This document shows positions 1 through 6,917 of a DNA stretch of 15,868 bases, piece after piece (position 1 is the first letter of the stretch; each line of letters opens with the position of its first letter). The notes below the pieces were generated by a model that worked only from the letters and a program-made list of their open reading frames with translations, did no database searches and had not been told where the DNA came from. The translations under genes were made by a program, and so were the position numbers. The stretch spans positions 1 to 15,868 of the forward strand of contig JAGBZZ010000265.1 in assembly GCA_017652965.1 (NCBI GenBank), written 5' to 3'. Origin of the DNA: Clostridia bacterium (GTDB lineage Bacteria > Bacillota_A > Clostridia > Oscillospirales > CAG-272).

Positions 1-1
1 T

Positions 2-97
2 ACCCCCTTCAACACCCCCTGCCCCGACTACATCGGTCACAATCCCCTGCTGGCGCTCTACCATCTGCATGAGGAATGCTGTAAGCGCTTGCAGTAA
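2..97 (+). CDS. 3' end of an unidentified gene (partial)
   Basis: An open frame enters from the left edge and ends with TAA at 95-97, leaving 31 codons. The peptide includes DYIGHNPLLALYHLHEECC and reads like the real C-terminus of a soluble protein, with a good amino-acid mix and codon use like the genes further right. I do not recognise the family. The other two forward frames are less protein-like. No terminator follows directly; the first one downstream is the hairpin at 271-304, so this transcript may run through the structured stretch at 181-304. Confidence is moderate that this is coding and nil as to function. Confidence 0.5.
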   Translation, partial: TPFNTPCPDYIGHNPLLALYHLHEECCKRLQ

Positions 98-180
98 GAT
101 CGCACAACTCCATAGAAGGGGGTGTCTCATTAAGAATTCAAGAAAAACGAAGAAGAAACGAGAAAAAGAGAGCAATAGCC

Positions 181-270
181 TCGCCGTCTCCCGCGGAGAT
201 CTCGCAGGCGAGACGTCTTCCCGTACGGGTCACCAAGAGGTCACCGGCCGAACCGCCGGTAAGGTCTAAC
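181..270 (+). other. Palindrome-rich stretch, possible structured RNA
   Basis: No gene is visible between 98 and 270. The right half is dense in short self-complementary elements. CGTCTC (185-190) can pair with GAGACG (210-215). TCTCG (200-204) can instead pair with CGAGA (209-213) around a CAGG loop. CCCGTACGGG (220-229) is a palindrome. GGTCACC is repeated directly at 228-234 and 239-245. ACCGGC (243-248) pairs with GCCGGT (255-260). The stretch runs straight into the terminator hairpin at 271-304. This could be a 3' UTR structure, an attenuator-like leader or a small RNA with its own terminator. I match it to no known RNA class, and no clear promoter is visible just upstream. The left part (98-180) is A-rich and shows nothing recognisable. 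Confidence 0.3.
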
Positions 271-304
271 AAAAAACGGAACTACGAAAGTGGTTCCGTT
301 TTTT
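271..304 (+). terminator. Intrinsic terminator (probably bidirectional)
   Basis: AAAAAACGGAAC (271-282) is the exact reverse complement of GTTCCGTTTTTT (293-304). The stem continues through TAC/GTG (one wobble pair) to a GAAA tetraloop (286-289), giving about 15 pairs with a U-tract on the plus strand and an A-tract that serves as U-tract on the minus strand. It would end transcripts from the upstream partial gene or from the structured stretch at 181-270. Confidence 0.85.
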
Positions 305-364
305 GCTGTTTTGCGCAGATGTTTTTTAATGAATTGCCATTTGGGGACATATTACGACAAAAAC

Positions 365-535
365 ATTTATTATCCTAGTTCAACAAAGTGGCAATTATCA
401 AAAACCGATACGGACATTCTTAATATCTGCTATGATTGCGGATATAATACACCCTCGCAGTTTATAAAAATGTTCAAAAGGGAAACGGGAATCACGCCAT
501 CGGAATACAGAAAGCTGAACAGCGGCTCAAAATGA
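365..535 (+). pseudogene. Remnant of an AraC-family regulator (C-terminal HTH only)
   Basis: The frame ending with TGA at 533-535 encodes about 45 residues that read as the second helix-turn-helix of an AraC/XylS regulator, including ILNICYDCGYNTPSQFIKMF and TGITPSEYRKL. The TPSEYRK ending and the GYNTPSQFIKMFK pattern are hallmarks of that domain. A normal member has about 260-300 residues with two HTH units and an N-terminal sensing domain; here those are missing. The only ATG-initiated extension begins inside the terminator hairpin at 290 and encodes nothing AraC-like, so no functional start is apparent. The stretch is visibly richer in A and T than the neighbouring genes, which suggests decay or a different origin. 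A terminator overlaps the stop codon, as in an intact gene. The left boundary is approximate. Confidence 0.7.
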
Positions 536-547
536 GCCGCTGTTTTT
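518..547 (+). terminator. Intrinsic terminator of the AraC remnant
   Basis: AACAGCGGCTCA (518-529) pairs perfectly with TGAGCCGCTGTT (533-544) around a three-base loop, and five T residues run at 543-547. The stop codon of the AraC remnant (533-535) lies inside the downstream arm. Confidence 0.85.
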
Positions 548-548
548 G

Positions 549-765
549 TATGCCGAAAGCTACGCGGTGGTTGCACCTATGTCGGAAGAATGGCTCCCAA
601 AACGCATTGTTTATATGTACGAGCGTGAAAAGGTCACGAGCGTCGTTATATCAACGATAGTAATGTTCCTGCCTCAAGAGATGATGAACTTACAGTAATC
701 GGATTCCCTCACGGTTTAGGTGTTCAAGGAAAATTTAGCCCACTATCATTCCGTTCATATCCCCC
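549..765 (+). pseudogene. Frameshifted remnant of an unidentified gene
   Basis: Two adjoining reading frames look protein-like but neither is complete. From 549 one frame reads YAESYAVVAPMSEEWLPKRI and VYMYERE, then loses protein character and stops at 696-698. From about 635 the frame two bases on reads HERRYINDSNVPASRDDEL, TVIGFPHGLGVQGKFSPL, then turns low-quality after about 760. The simplest reading is one decayed coding region with a frameshift near 625-640. The GFPHGL...GKFSPL stretch weakly resembles segments of trypsin-like peptidase domains, but no catalytic motif is visible and the identification is a guess. No ribosome binding site or start is convincing. The base composition matches the AT-rich AraC remnant just upstream. 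Confidence 0.4.
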
Positions 766-1077
766 CGCAACCGAAAAAAGCCGACAAAGGAGGCGTGGTG
801 CGGCATCACGTACGGCGTGCATCCTCTGTCTGCTTGATCATTGTGGCGGTTATGTCCTCTTCCTGTTCACCAACCGAGAACAATACGAACCGTTTTTGCT
901 TTTCACTCGTACTATTACACAAAATTTTTACCATATTCAAGATTGTAAAATCACATTGGGAAACACCTATCCCACCGCCTCATGTGCCGAAGTGCCGTCC
1001 TTCTCCTCTTGCCGCGGTGATCGTGGGGCTTGGGTATTGCATCGAAAATTTCGATGGTTATCATCAAAAGCATTCGC
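766..1077. other. No recognisable gene
   Basis: Several open frames cross this stretch on both strands, but their translations are low-complexity or cysteine-, histidine- and serine-rich without family resemblance, none has a ribosome binding site, and the forward ones overlap the promoter at 1078-1106. I read it as non-coding or fully decayed sequence between the remnant upstream and the symporter promoter. Confidence 0.5.
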
Positions 1078-1106
1078 TTGACTAATGAACGACGCCGCTG
1101 TACAAT
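1078..1106 (+). promoter_or_regulatory. Sigma-A promoter of the symporter gene
   Basis: TTGACT (1078-1083), a 17-base spacer and TACAAT (1101-1106). Transcription would start near 1113 and give a leader of about 95 bases before the ATG at 1208. This placement argues against the longer open frame beginning at 1085. Confidence 0.8.
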
Positions 1107-1207
1107 GGAAACGTAAAAGCCATCTCTCCCCGCCATCGCCCCTCGGCCACGTGCACCGAGCGGCAAAAAAAGCAAACAAGGGGACAGCGCATCGGAGGTA
1201 CAAGAAC

Positions 1208-2770
1208 ATGCAGCAAGCACAAATATACACCATCATTGCCCTTTGCGTTTATGCGCTTGCCATGGCGTTTATCGGTTGTATCAGCTACGGCAAGTCACAT
1301 TCGCTTGACGGCTTTCTGATCGGCGGGCGGAGCATTGGCGCCTGGGCGACCGCCTTTGCCTACGGGACGACCTACTTCTCTGCCGTTGTGTTTGTCGGGT
1401 ATGCCGGCCAGCATGGCTGGAACATCGGCATTGGCGCGATGTGGATCGGCATCGGAAATGCGGTGCTTGGGTGTCTGCTTTCCTGGCTTTTGTTTGCCAA
1501 CAGAACAAGAAAGATGACCAAGCACTTAGGTGCCCGCACGATGCCCGATTATTTTGAAAAGCGCTACTCCTCCAAGGGAATGAAGATCATGGCATCGGTC
1601 ATCATCTTTGTGTTCCTTGTCCCCTACACGGCCGCGGTCTACAAGGGGCTCAGCTCGCTTTTCGGTGCGGTGTTTCCCGGGGTCGAGACCTGGGTATGGA
1701 TGCTGACCATTGCTTGTCTGACTGCCGTGTATCTTGTGGCGGGCGGCTACATTGCCACCGCGTACACCGACCTTGTGCAGGGCATCATTATGCTGGTGGG
1801 AGTCGTTTGCCTGGTGGTGGCCGTCCTCTCGCACGATGCGGTTGGCGGGCTTTCGGAGCTTTTCCAAAACCTTGGCGCCTTCGTATCGGCCGAGGGTGAT
1901 CCGAACCCCACCACCGGGGCTCAGCTGACGAGCATCTTCGGCGGCTCGTCCTTCAAGTTCCTTTGTGTGAACATCATGCTTACAAGCTTCGGTACCTGGG
2001 GGCTGCCCCAGATGATCGGCAAGTTCTACGCGATCAAGGATACCGCGGCCATCAAGCGCGGCACGGTCGTTTCCACCGTTTTCTGCACCGTCATCGGATG
2101 CGGTGCCTATCTTGTCGGCAGTACCTCACGCCTGATCCTTGGTGGCACGCTCCCCGAGGGCGGGATCGATGCCGTTATCCCTGCGGTGCTTTTGGAGGTG
2201 CTTGGCGGGGGCACGCTTGGTGTCATCCTTCTGGCTGTCATGATGGTGCTTCTGCTTTCCGCCTCGATGTCCACCCTTGGGGCCGTTGTTCTGACATCGG
2301 CCTCGGTAGTGGCGGTCGACCTCATTCCTGCCGTCAGCAAAAAGGAGATCTCGGCAAAGGGACAGATGACCCTTACGCGCATTCTCTGCCTTGTCTTTGT
2401 GGCCTGCTCGTTCCTCTTTGCCACGCGCAACATCCCGATCATCGTCAGCCTGATGTCCTTCTCCTGGGGTATCGTTTCGGGCTGCTTCATCGGGCCTTAC
2501 ATCTGGGGCCTCTTCTCCAAGAGGATCACTAAGATCGGCGCGTGCGCCGGTATCGTCGCGGGGCTTCTTACGGTCGGCGGGGCAACGCTTGTCATTTCGC
2601 TTTCCTCCGGGTTTTCGGCGGCGGCCGCAAAATCCCCCGAGATGGGCGTCTTTGCGATGGCGATCTCGATGGTGGTCGTGCCGGTCGTCAGCCTTCTGAC
2701 CAAAAGGACCTCCTCGCCCGCCGAGGAGGCACGCGTTGAGGAGATCTTCACCTGCTACGAGGCGGACTGA
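1208..2770 (+). CDS. Sodium:solute symporter family transporter
   Basis: A 520-residue, highly hydrophobic protein of the sodium:solute symporter family (SSS, TC 2.A.21; LeuT-like fold), expected to import an organic solute with Na+ across the inner membrane. Roughly thirteen hydrophobic segments are visible. Family features include the N-terminal SLDGFLIGGRSIGAWATAFA stretch (32-51), GGYIATAYTDLVQGIIML (179-196) and the SMSTLGA motif (353-359), whose Ser355/Thr356 match the Na2-site Ser/Thr of PutP-type carriers. The start is set by GGAGG at 1194-1198, nine bases before ATG 1208; the frame stays open up to 1085, but that would put the N-terminus inside the promoter region. Length is usual for the family. 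It is a single-gene unit, convergent with the esterase at 2839-4617 through a shared terminator. The substrate cannot be told from sequence. Confidence 0.93.
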   Translation: MQQAQIYTIIALCVYALAMAFIGCISYGKSHSLDGFLIGGRSIGAWATAFAYGTTYFSAVVFVGYAGQHGWNIGIGAMWIGIGNAVLGCLLSWLLFANRTRKMTKHLGARTMPDYFEKRYSSKGMKIMASVIIFVFLVPYTAAVYKGLSSLFGAVFPGVETWVWMLTIACLTAVYLVAGGYIATAYTDLVQGIIMLVGVVCLVVAVLSHDAVGGLSELFQNLGAFVSAEGDPNPTTGAQLTSIFGGSSFKFLCVNIMLTSFGTWGLPQMIGKFYAIKDTAAIKRGTVVSTVFCTVIGCGAYLVGSTSRLILGGTLPEGGIDAVIPAVLLEVLGGGTLGVILLAVMMVLLLSASMSTLGAVVLTSASVVAVDLIPAVSKKEISAKGQMTLTRILCLVFVACSFLFATRNIPIIVSLMSFSWGIVSGCFIGPYIWGLFSKRITKIGACAGIVAGLLTVGGATLVISLSSGFSAAAAKSPEMGVFAMAISMVVVPVVSLLTKRTSSPAEEARVEEIFTCYEAD

Positions 2771-2802
2771 CCCCCGGGATGCTGCGGATCCCCCTATAAA
2801 AG

Positions 2803-2835
2803 GCAAAAGGACACTCCCTGTGAGTGTCCTTTTGC
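2803..2835. terminator. Bidirectional intrinsic terminator
   Basis: GCAAAAGGACACTC (2803-2816) and GAGTGTCCTTTTGC (2822-2835) form a perfect 14-pair stem with a five-base loop. It separates the convergent symporter (+) and esterase-like (-) genes; the esterase stop codon begins only three bases beyond it. T-rich flanks on each strand support use in both directions. Confidence 0.85.
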
Positions 2836-2838
2836 TAT

Positions 2839-4617
2839 TTACTCCACCCGGGGGGCTTCGTGAGTGAATGTATACGTATCGGACGGCACGTAGCCATGCG
2901 TGGTGTTTTGGTAGAGACAGATCTTTTTCTTGCACCGCATGGCGTTGTAGGCGGCGATGATGCCGGACGGGGGGCAGGTGTAGTCACCAAGGCCGCACCG
3001 CGGGATCTCCACGGTGGAATCGATATACCCCGCAAGCATGACCGGATCGAAATAGAGCATTTCCTTTACGTACTTGATACCGAAGATGTTATTAAAGCGA
3101 CCGCCGACCGCGTGCCCCGCAAGATTGCAAAAGCCGGGGATGACCGCCCTGACAAAGGAAAGCGGAATGCCCGCCTTGGCGGCAAGGCCGCCCACACAGA
3201 TCGTCTGATAGCCGCCCATGCTCCAGCCGCTTAGCTCGATCTTCCCGTTCCAGGCACGCGCAAGCGAGGTGTAGATCTCGCCAAGCAGACCGTTAAACTG
3301 CGTGCCCAGGATCCCCCTCGGCAGATCGTACGCAAAGCGCAGCGCCTGAAAATCACGGAGAAGCAGGTACAGCATATAGCAGTCATAAAGATCGTCATAA
3401 TTACTGTTGGGCCTTCCGTTTGCCTTGCCGTAATTGCCAAGGACGGGGTTTTCCCCACGGTTGAGACTAAGATAGAGCTCGTCGGCCGAGGCATCCACCC
3501 AGTAGCCGTGATGCGTGACCATAAAGCCGATGGCATTCGGCACGGCGTATATGGTAGGCGCGTAAGCACCGTACCCCGGGAAGGCCATGAACACCTTTGC
3601 GCTTTTTTGCGCCGCCTTCGGTATAGACAGCAAAAGCGAGGAGGGGCAGGGGCCGGGGGACTTCAGATAGACCTCATAGAGGTCGTATTCCCGCAGTGTT
3701 TCCTCGGTGACGTCGATATTTTTGCCCTTGGCATGATAGACCTCAAGCTTTTTTGCATCGATCTTATTCACGTGGAAATAGTTTTCCTCGGTGATAAGCC
3801 TTCCCCTCTCGCGCGAGAATTCATCGCCGTATCGCCGCACGTCGGACACCACCGTACCCTTTTTGCCGTACAGTGTAAGGGTGGTGTCGATCGGGCTGAC
3901 CGCATAGCACACGGCAAGATTTTTCTGCCAGTATTCATCAAAATCATCCGGCTTTTCGGCGGCGGCGGCCATCCTTTCCATATCCACCACGGCACCGCCG
4001 AGGAACTTCTCCTGCTCCCCGACCCCCACGGCCGAAACCGAAAGGCGCACCATGATACCCCTTGACACCCCGTTTTCGACAAACGAGGAAGCAAGGATCT
4101 GCTCACGCGGTACGGTTACCGTAAGTGTACCGCGGCTACCGTCCGCTTCCCCGCCGAAGACCTCCGCGACGCCCTCGATCTCATAAGTATATTCCAGCTT
4201 ATCGCAGGCAACGATCTGCCCGCTTGCCTTATCCCGTACGCTTACGCGGAAGGTGATGCTGTCCCCAAGGTGATAGGCATGGGCGGGGCGGTCTGTCTCG
4301 GCCTTGAAATAGACGGTGCCCTCAGCCCTTGTGATCTCGTACAGCTCCTCCCGAATATCCACGCCGTGCAGGACCGAATAATCCGAAAGCAGAGCGTCTA
4401 TCCGCTCGGCAACAGGCATGGCGGCATCCGAGGGGGCGCAGGCATCCAAGGCCTTCGAAAATTCCGCATCCCCCCGCGCCCTCAGGACGATATTGTAAAG
4501 CCCGTTCAGCTCGTCAAAGGAAAGGGCAGACACGCCCCCGCGGTTAGGAAGCGAATCCTGTATACCCACATAAAGCGCGTGGGCGGCGCGTGCATCCTCC
4601 CGAATATCGGTACTCAT
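2839..4617 (-). CDS. Acetyl xylan esterase-like alpha/beta hydrolase
   Basis: A 592-residue protein whose C-terminal half fits the AXE1/cephalosporin-C deacetylase group of alpha/beta hydrolases (PF05448-type), which remove acetyl groups from sugars or related small esters. The family-like start KPDDFDEYW is at residues 222-230. The catalytic triad is readable: Ser466 in GWSMGG, Asp545 in GLGDYTCPPSG and His574 in TTHGY. CPPSG followed by AAYNAM is typical of the family. No signal peptide is visible, so it should be cytoplasmic. The odd part is the N-terminus: about 90 residues of probably helical sequence, then a probable beta-sandwich (about 100-215) before the hydrolase domain, making it much longer than the roughly 320 residues of single-domain members. 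The start has AGGAG seven bases upstream (minus strand) and a strong promoter. Substrate uncertain. Confidence 0.85.
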   Translation of the reverse strand: MSTDIREDARAAHALYVGIQDSLPNRGGVSALSFDELNGLYNIVLRARGDAEFSKALDACAPSDAAMPVAERIDALLSDYSVLHGVDIREELYEITRAEGTVYFKAETDRPAHAYHLGDSITFRVSVRDKASGQIVACDKLEYTYEIEGVAEVFGGEADGSRGTLTVTVPREQILASSFVENGVSRGIMVRLSVSAVGVGEQEKFLGGAVVDMERMAAAAEKPDDFDEYWQKNLAVCYAVSPIDTTLTLYGKKGTVVSDVRRYGDEFSRERGRLITEENYFHVNKIDAKKLEVYHAKGKNIDVTEETLREYDLYEVYLKSPGPCPSSLLLSIPKAAQKSAKVFMAFPGYGAYAPTIYAVPNAIGFMVTHHGYWVDASADELYLSLNRGENPVLGNYGKANGRPNSNYDDLYDCYMLYLLLRDFQALRFAYDLPRGILGTQFNGLLGEIYTSLARAWNGKIELSGWSMGGYQTICVGGLAAKAGIPLSFVRAVIPGFCNLAGHAVGGRFNNIFGIKYVKEMLYFDPVMLAGYIDSTVEIPRCGLGDYTCPPSGIIAAYNAMRCKKKICLYQNTTHGYVPSDTYTFTHEAPRVE

Positions 4618-4648
4618 AGCTTTTCTCCTGCAATCTCTTTTTAGTATT

Positions 4649-4677
4649 ATTATAGCCTAAGGGTCGGGATAAGTCAA
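4649..4677 (-). promoter_or_regulatory. Sigma-A promoter of the esterase-like gene
   Basis: On the minus strand, TTGACT (4677-4672), a 17-base spacer and a perfect TATAAT (4654-4649). The start codon at 4617 lies a short leader downstream, with AGGAG at about 4629-4625. It faces away from the MATE promoter, which begins 72 bases to the right. Confidence 0.88.
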
Positions 4678-4748
4678 GCCTTACCCGCGTTTTGCCTCCC
4701 CCGGGCGAGCGCCCGTAGCCGCACGGCCTGTGGGCCTTTGACATCAGA

Positions 4749-4777
4749 TTGACTTTTGCGCTTGGCTATGGTATAAT
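4749..4777 (+). promoter_or_regulatory. Sigma-A promoter of the MATE gene
   Basis: TTGACT (4749-4754), a 17-base spacer and TATAAT (4772-4777). Transcription starting near 4784 gives a leader of about 80 bases before the ATG at 4866, which contains alternative hairpins (separate entry). Between this promoter and the divergent one lies a small hairpin, CGGGC/GCCCG, near 4701-4714. Confidence 0.88.
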
Positions 4778-4792
4778 GGGAAGGATTCTTTT

Positions 4793-4835
4793 GCACCGCA
4801 CCCCGGCCGCCGGTGCTTTCGGACGATGACGGTGC
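4793..4835 (+). promoter_or_regulatory. Leader with two mutually exclusive hairpins
   Basis: GCACCG (4793-4798) is followed by two copies of its exact complement, CGGTGC, at 4811-4816 and 4830-4835. Only one copy can pair at a time, so the leader of the MATE transcript can adopt two alternative stems. The second would leave the ribosome binding site (4855-4859) 20 bases further on. No known riboswitch consensus is recognised and the arms are only six pairs, so chance is a real alternative. Confidence 0.25.
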
Positions 4836-4865
4836 CGCTTATATTTGCTTACACGGAGGAAGCCC

Positions 4866-6221
4866 ATGTCCAAGGTAATGAATATGACAGAAGGCAAGCC
4901 GGCACGGCTGATGCTGCGCTTTGCCCTGCCTGTGATCCTGACCAATCTCGGGCAACAGCTATATCAGATCGTGGATGCGGCGATCGTAGGGCGTGGGGTT
5001 GGCGTGGATGCACTGGCCGCCGTCGGCTGTACCGATTGGACCTATTGGATGGTCATGTGGAGCGTTTCGGCAATGACCTATGGCTTTGCCACCTTCGTAT
5101 CCCGATATTTCGGAAAAAACGACCCGGATAAGATCAACAAGGCGATCACCATGTCGGTGTATCTGACCCTTCTGATATCTGCCGTCTTTACCCTTTTCGG
5201 GATCTTGGGGGCAAGGCCGATCCTAACGCTTCTCGGCACCCCCACCGAGCGGAATATTCTTTCCCAAGCCGTCACGTATCTGACGGTCATGTTCAGCGGG
5301 ATCATCATCGTTGGCTTTTACAATCTGAGCGGGGCGATCCTGCGTGCGTTCGGCGACAGTAAAACACCCCTGGTTGCCATGTTTATTGCCGCCTTGCTGA
5401 ATATCCTTTTAGACCTCCTGTTTGTCGTGGTATTCCACTGGGGCGTATTCGGCGCGGCCTTTGCCTCGGTGCTGAGCCAGTGCGTCGCCTTCCTTTTTTG
5501 CACATTCAAGATCTTTACGATCAAGCACGTAAGGCTTACCAGGTCTGCCTGGGCATGGGATAGCCGCCTTGCCAAGGAAATGGCCGCCTTTGGTATTCCC
5601 CTGGCCATCCAGTATACCGTCATTCATCTCGGCGGCATGATCGTGCAGTCCACCGTCAACAGCCAGGGCGGCGCCTTTATTGCCGGCTATACTGCTGTCA
5701 ACAAGCTTTACGGCCTTTTGGAATGCTCGGCTATTTCGCTGGGCGCGGCCTTTACCACGTATGCCTCGCAGAATTACGGTGCCTCCAACTTTGGGCGAGT
5801 GCGCCGAGGGGTAAACGTGGCGATGCTTCTGGCTATAGGGACGGCACTGCTTCTTACGGTCACCGTCCTTCCCCTTCGGTCGCTTTTGCCCCGCCTGTTT
5901 ATCGATATGTCCGAGGTGGGCGCCGCAGATGCCATCCGCGTGGCCGCCAAATATCTGACCAATATGATCCTTTCCCTGCCTATTCTCTATCTGGTATACG
6001 TACACAGAAATCATTTGCAGGCTATCGGCAATTCCTCTTGGTCTTTGATCTCGGGCATTGCGGAGGCGCTGAGCCGCGTGATCATGGCGAAGCTGCTTTT
6101 CGGCTCGGTGGGGGTGGAGATCATGTTCTACATAGAGCCTGTGGCCTGGCTGATGGCCTGGCTACTTGTCCTGCTACAGTATTACTATTATCCAAAAAGA
6201 CTCTTGCCTATCGAGGCATGA
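4866..6221 (+). CDS. MATE family efflux transporter
   Basis: A 451-residue polytopic membrane protein of the multidrug and toxic compound extrusion family, which exports drugs, toxins or metabolites in exchange for Na+ or H+. The opening LPVILTNLGQQLYQIVDAAI (21-40) followed by VGR is a classic MATE signature, and a second, related repeat starts near GIPLAIQYTVIHLGGMIVQS in the middle, as expected for the two-bundle, 12-helix fold. Length is usual. The start is ATG 4866, with GGAGG at 4855-4859; the frame also allows TTG 4845, but that would overlap the ribosome binding site. It stands alone: its own promoter, divergent from the esterase gene, and a hairpin at 6284-6314 beyond its stop. The substrate is unknown. 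Confidence 0.93.
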   Translation: MSKVMNMTEGKPARLMLRFALPVILTNLGQQLYQIVDAAIVGRGVGVDALAAVGCTDWTYWMVMWSVSAMTYGFATFVSRYFGKNDPDKINKAITMSVYLTLLISAVFTLFGILGARPILTLLGTPTERNILSQAVTYLTVMFSGIIIVGFYNLSGAILRAFGDSKTPLVAMFIAALLNILLDLLFVVVFHWGVFGAAFASVLSQCVAFLFCTFKIFTIKHVRLTRSAWAWDSRLAKEMAAFGIPLAIQYTVIHLGGMIVQSTVNSQGGAFIAGYTAVNKLYGLLECSAISLGAAFTTYASQNYGASNFGRVRRGVNVAMLLAIGTALLLTVTVLPLRSLLPRLFIDMSEVGAADAIRVAAKYLTNMILSLPILYLVYVHRNHLQAIGNSSWSLISGIAEALSRVIMAKLLFGSVGVEIMFYIEPVAWLMAWLLVLLQYYYYPKRLLPIEA

Positions 6222-6283
6222 GGGCGGGAGCAGGCAAAAGCGAAGTGACAAGCCCCCCGGGGGTCTATAATAAAACGGTAAAA

Positions 6284-6314
6284 GGGCCGTCTCAAACACA
6301 CATTGAGACGGCCC
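6284..6314. terminator. Hairpin terminator between convergent genes
   Basis: GGGCCGTCTCAA (6284-6295) and TTGAGACGGCCC (6303-6314) form a perfect 12-pair stem. The T-tract is better on the minus strand (TTTT at 6283-6280), where it would end the 130-residue gene. On the plus strand only a short GCTTT follows, so termination of the MATE transcript here may be weaker. Confidence 0.75.
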
Positions 6315-6343
6315 GCTTTCGCTTGTGCACGGGCGCAGGAGGG

Positions 6344-6736
6344 TTATTGCTCACCAAGATAACGGCGGCAGGTGGTGGGGGGATACGCCTTTCCCTCTAT
6401 GCGCTTTTCGCCAAGGTAGGGGTAGATATCTCTTGTAAACTTTACTTTGCTTTCTCCGTTTTCCTCGGTGATATGGGCGCAGGAAAGGTAGGCGGGCGCC
6501 TTTCCCTCCTCCCGCCATTTGCGGATCGCGGTCAGAAGTGGAACCCCCTGCCCCTCTCCGTAGATCTGGCGGACACCGAGGCCGGTATCCCCGTGCGCCT
6601 TCCCGGGGAGGAGGAAAAAGCGGAAGAAGGAAAGCACCTCGACCCGCAGGGCAAACCTTTCGGTCTCCCGATAGCGGACACGCGCAACGTCGGTGACCTC
6701 GCCGTCCGGCAACGCCAGGTTAAAAAGATCCTTCAT
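6344..6736 (-). CDS. Conserved-looking protein of unknown function, 130 aa
   Basis: A 130-residue soluble protein that I do not recognise. It begins MKDLFNLALPDGEVTDVARV and ends in a Tyr-, Lys- and Arg-rich tail (RDIYPYLGEKRIEGKAYPP). The mid part, FFRFFLLPGKAHGDTGLGVR, holds a short hydrophobic patch but no clear membrane span; there is no signal peptide. The start is chosen at 6736 because AGGAGAG lies eight bases upstream on the minus strand and a consensus promoter sits just beyond. The frame is open for 87 further codons upstream, but that extension crosses the promoters and is low-quality. It is a single-gene unit, divergent from the small membrane protein at 6918 and closed by the hairpin at 6284-6314. 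Having its own promoter, ribosome binding site and terminator makes it very probably a real gene. Confidence 0.72.
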   Translation of the reverse strand: MKDLFNLALPDGEVTDVARVRYRETERFALRVEVLSFFRFFLLPGKAHGDTGLGVRQIYGEGQGVPLLTAIRKWREEGKAPAYLSCAHITEENGESKVKFTRDIYPYLGEKRIEGKAYPPTTCRRYLGEQ

Positions 6737-6769
6737 GTGCGACAGCTCTCCTCTTTTGCTTTTTTCAAA

Positions 6770-6799
6770 ATTATAGCAACAGACCCTCCCCTTTGTCAA
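6770..6799 (-). promoter_or_regulatory. Sigma-A promoter of the 130-aa gene
   Basis: On the minus strand, a perfect TTGACA (6799-6794), an 18-base spacer and a perfect TATAAT (6775-6770). It lies back to back with the promoter at 6858-6886. Confidence 0.88.
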
Positions 6800-6857
6800 T
6801 AGCACGGAAAATTTTGCGATATCGCCTGTCGGCAGAAGGGCCGCACGGTGGCGGAAG

Positions 6858-6886
6858 TTGACTTTTTTTCCGGAGTATGCTATAAT
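6858..6886 (+). promoter_or_regulatory. Sigma-A promoter of the 6918-10100 gene run
   Basis: TTGACT (6858-6863), a 17-base spacer and TATAAT (6881-6886), about 30 bases upstream of the ATG at 6918. No other promoter is evident before 10100, so it may drive all four following genes. Confidence 0.88.
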
Positions 6887-6917
6887 AGGCCTACTTAAGC
6901 TTACGGGAGGAATAGGC

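Noticed and set aside
69..269. Forward open frame of 66 codons
   Set aside because: Its translation is dominated by Lys, Arg, Ser and Thr, it overlaps the end of the better-looking partial gene in another frame, it has no ribosome binding site, and it covers the palindromic stretch.
290..364. ATG 290 as the start of the AraC-like frame
   Set aside because: This start lies inside the terminator hairpin, and the first 25 or so residues do not resemble the family, so the AraC part is treated as a remnant.
720..1085. Forward open frame of 121 codons with a possible lipobox-like MSSSC
   Set aside because: No ribosome binding site, no family resemblance, overlaps the remnant in another frame and runs through the symporter promoter.
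1085..1207. Longer N-terminus for the symporter from ATG 1085
   Set aside because: The extra 41 residues are basic and non-membrane, the ATG lies between the -35 and -10 elements, and a good ribosome binding site sits before ATG 1208.
951..1236. Two overlapping minus-strand open frames
   Set aside because: They are antisense to the symporter promoter and start, have atypical composition and no ribosome binding site.
2126..2935. Minus-strand open frame of 269 codons opposite the symporter
   Set aside because: Highly charged, low-complexity translation, antisense to a clear membrane protein gene, and it crosses the bidirectional terminator.
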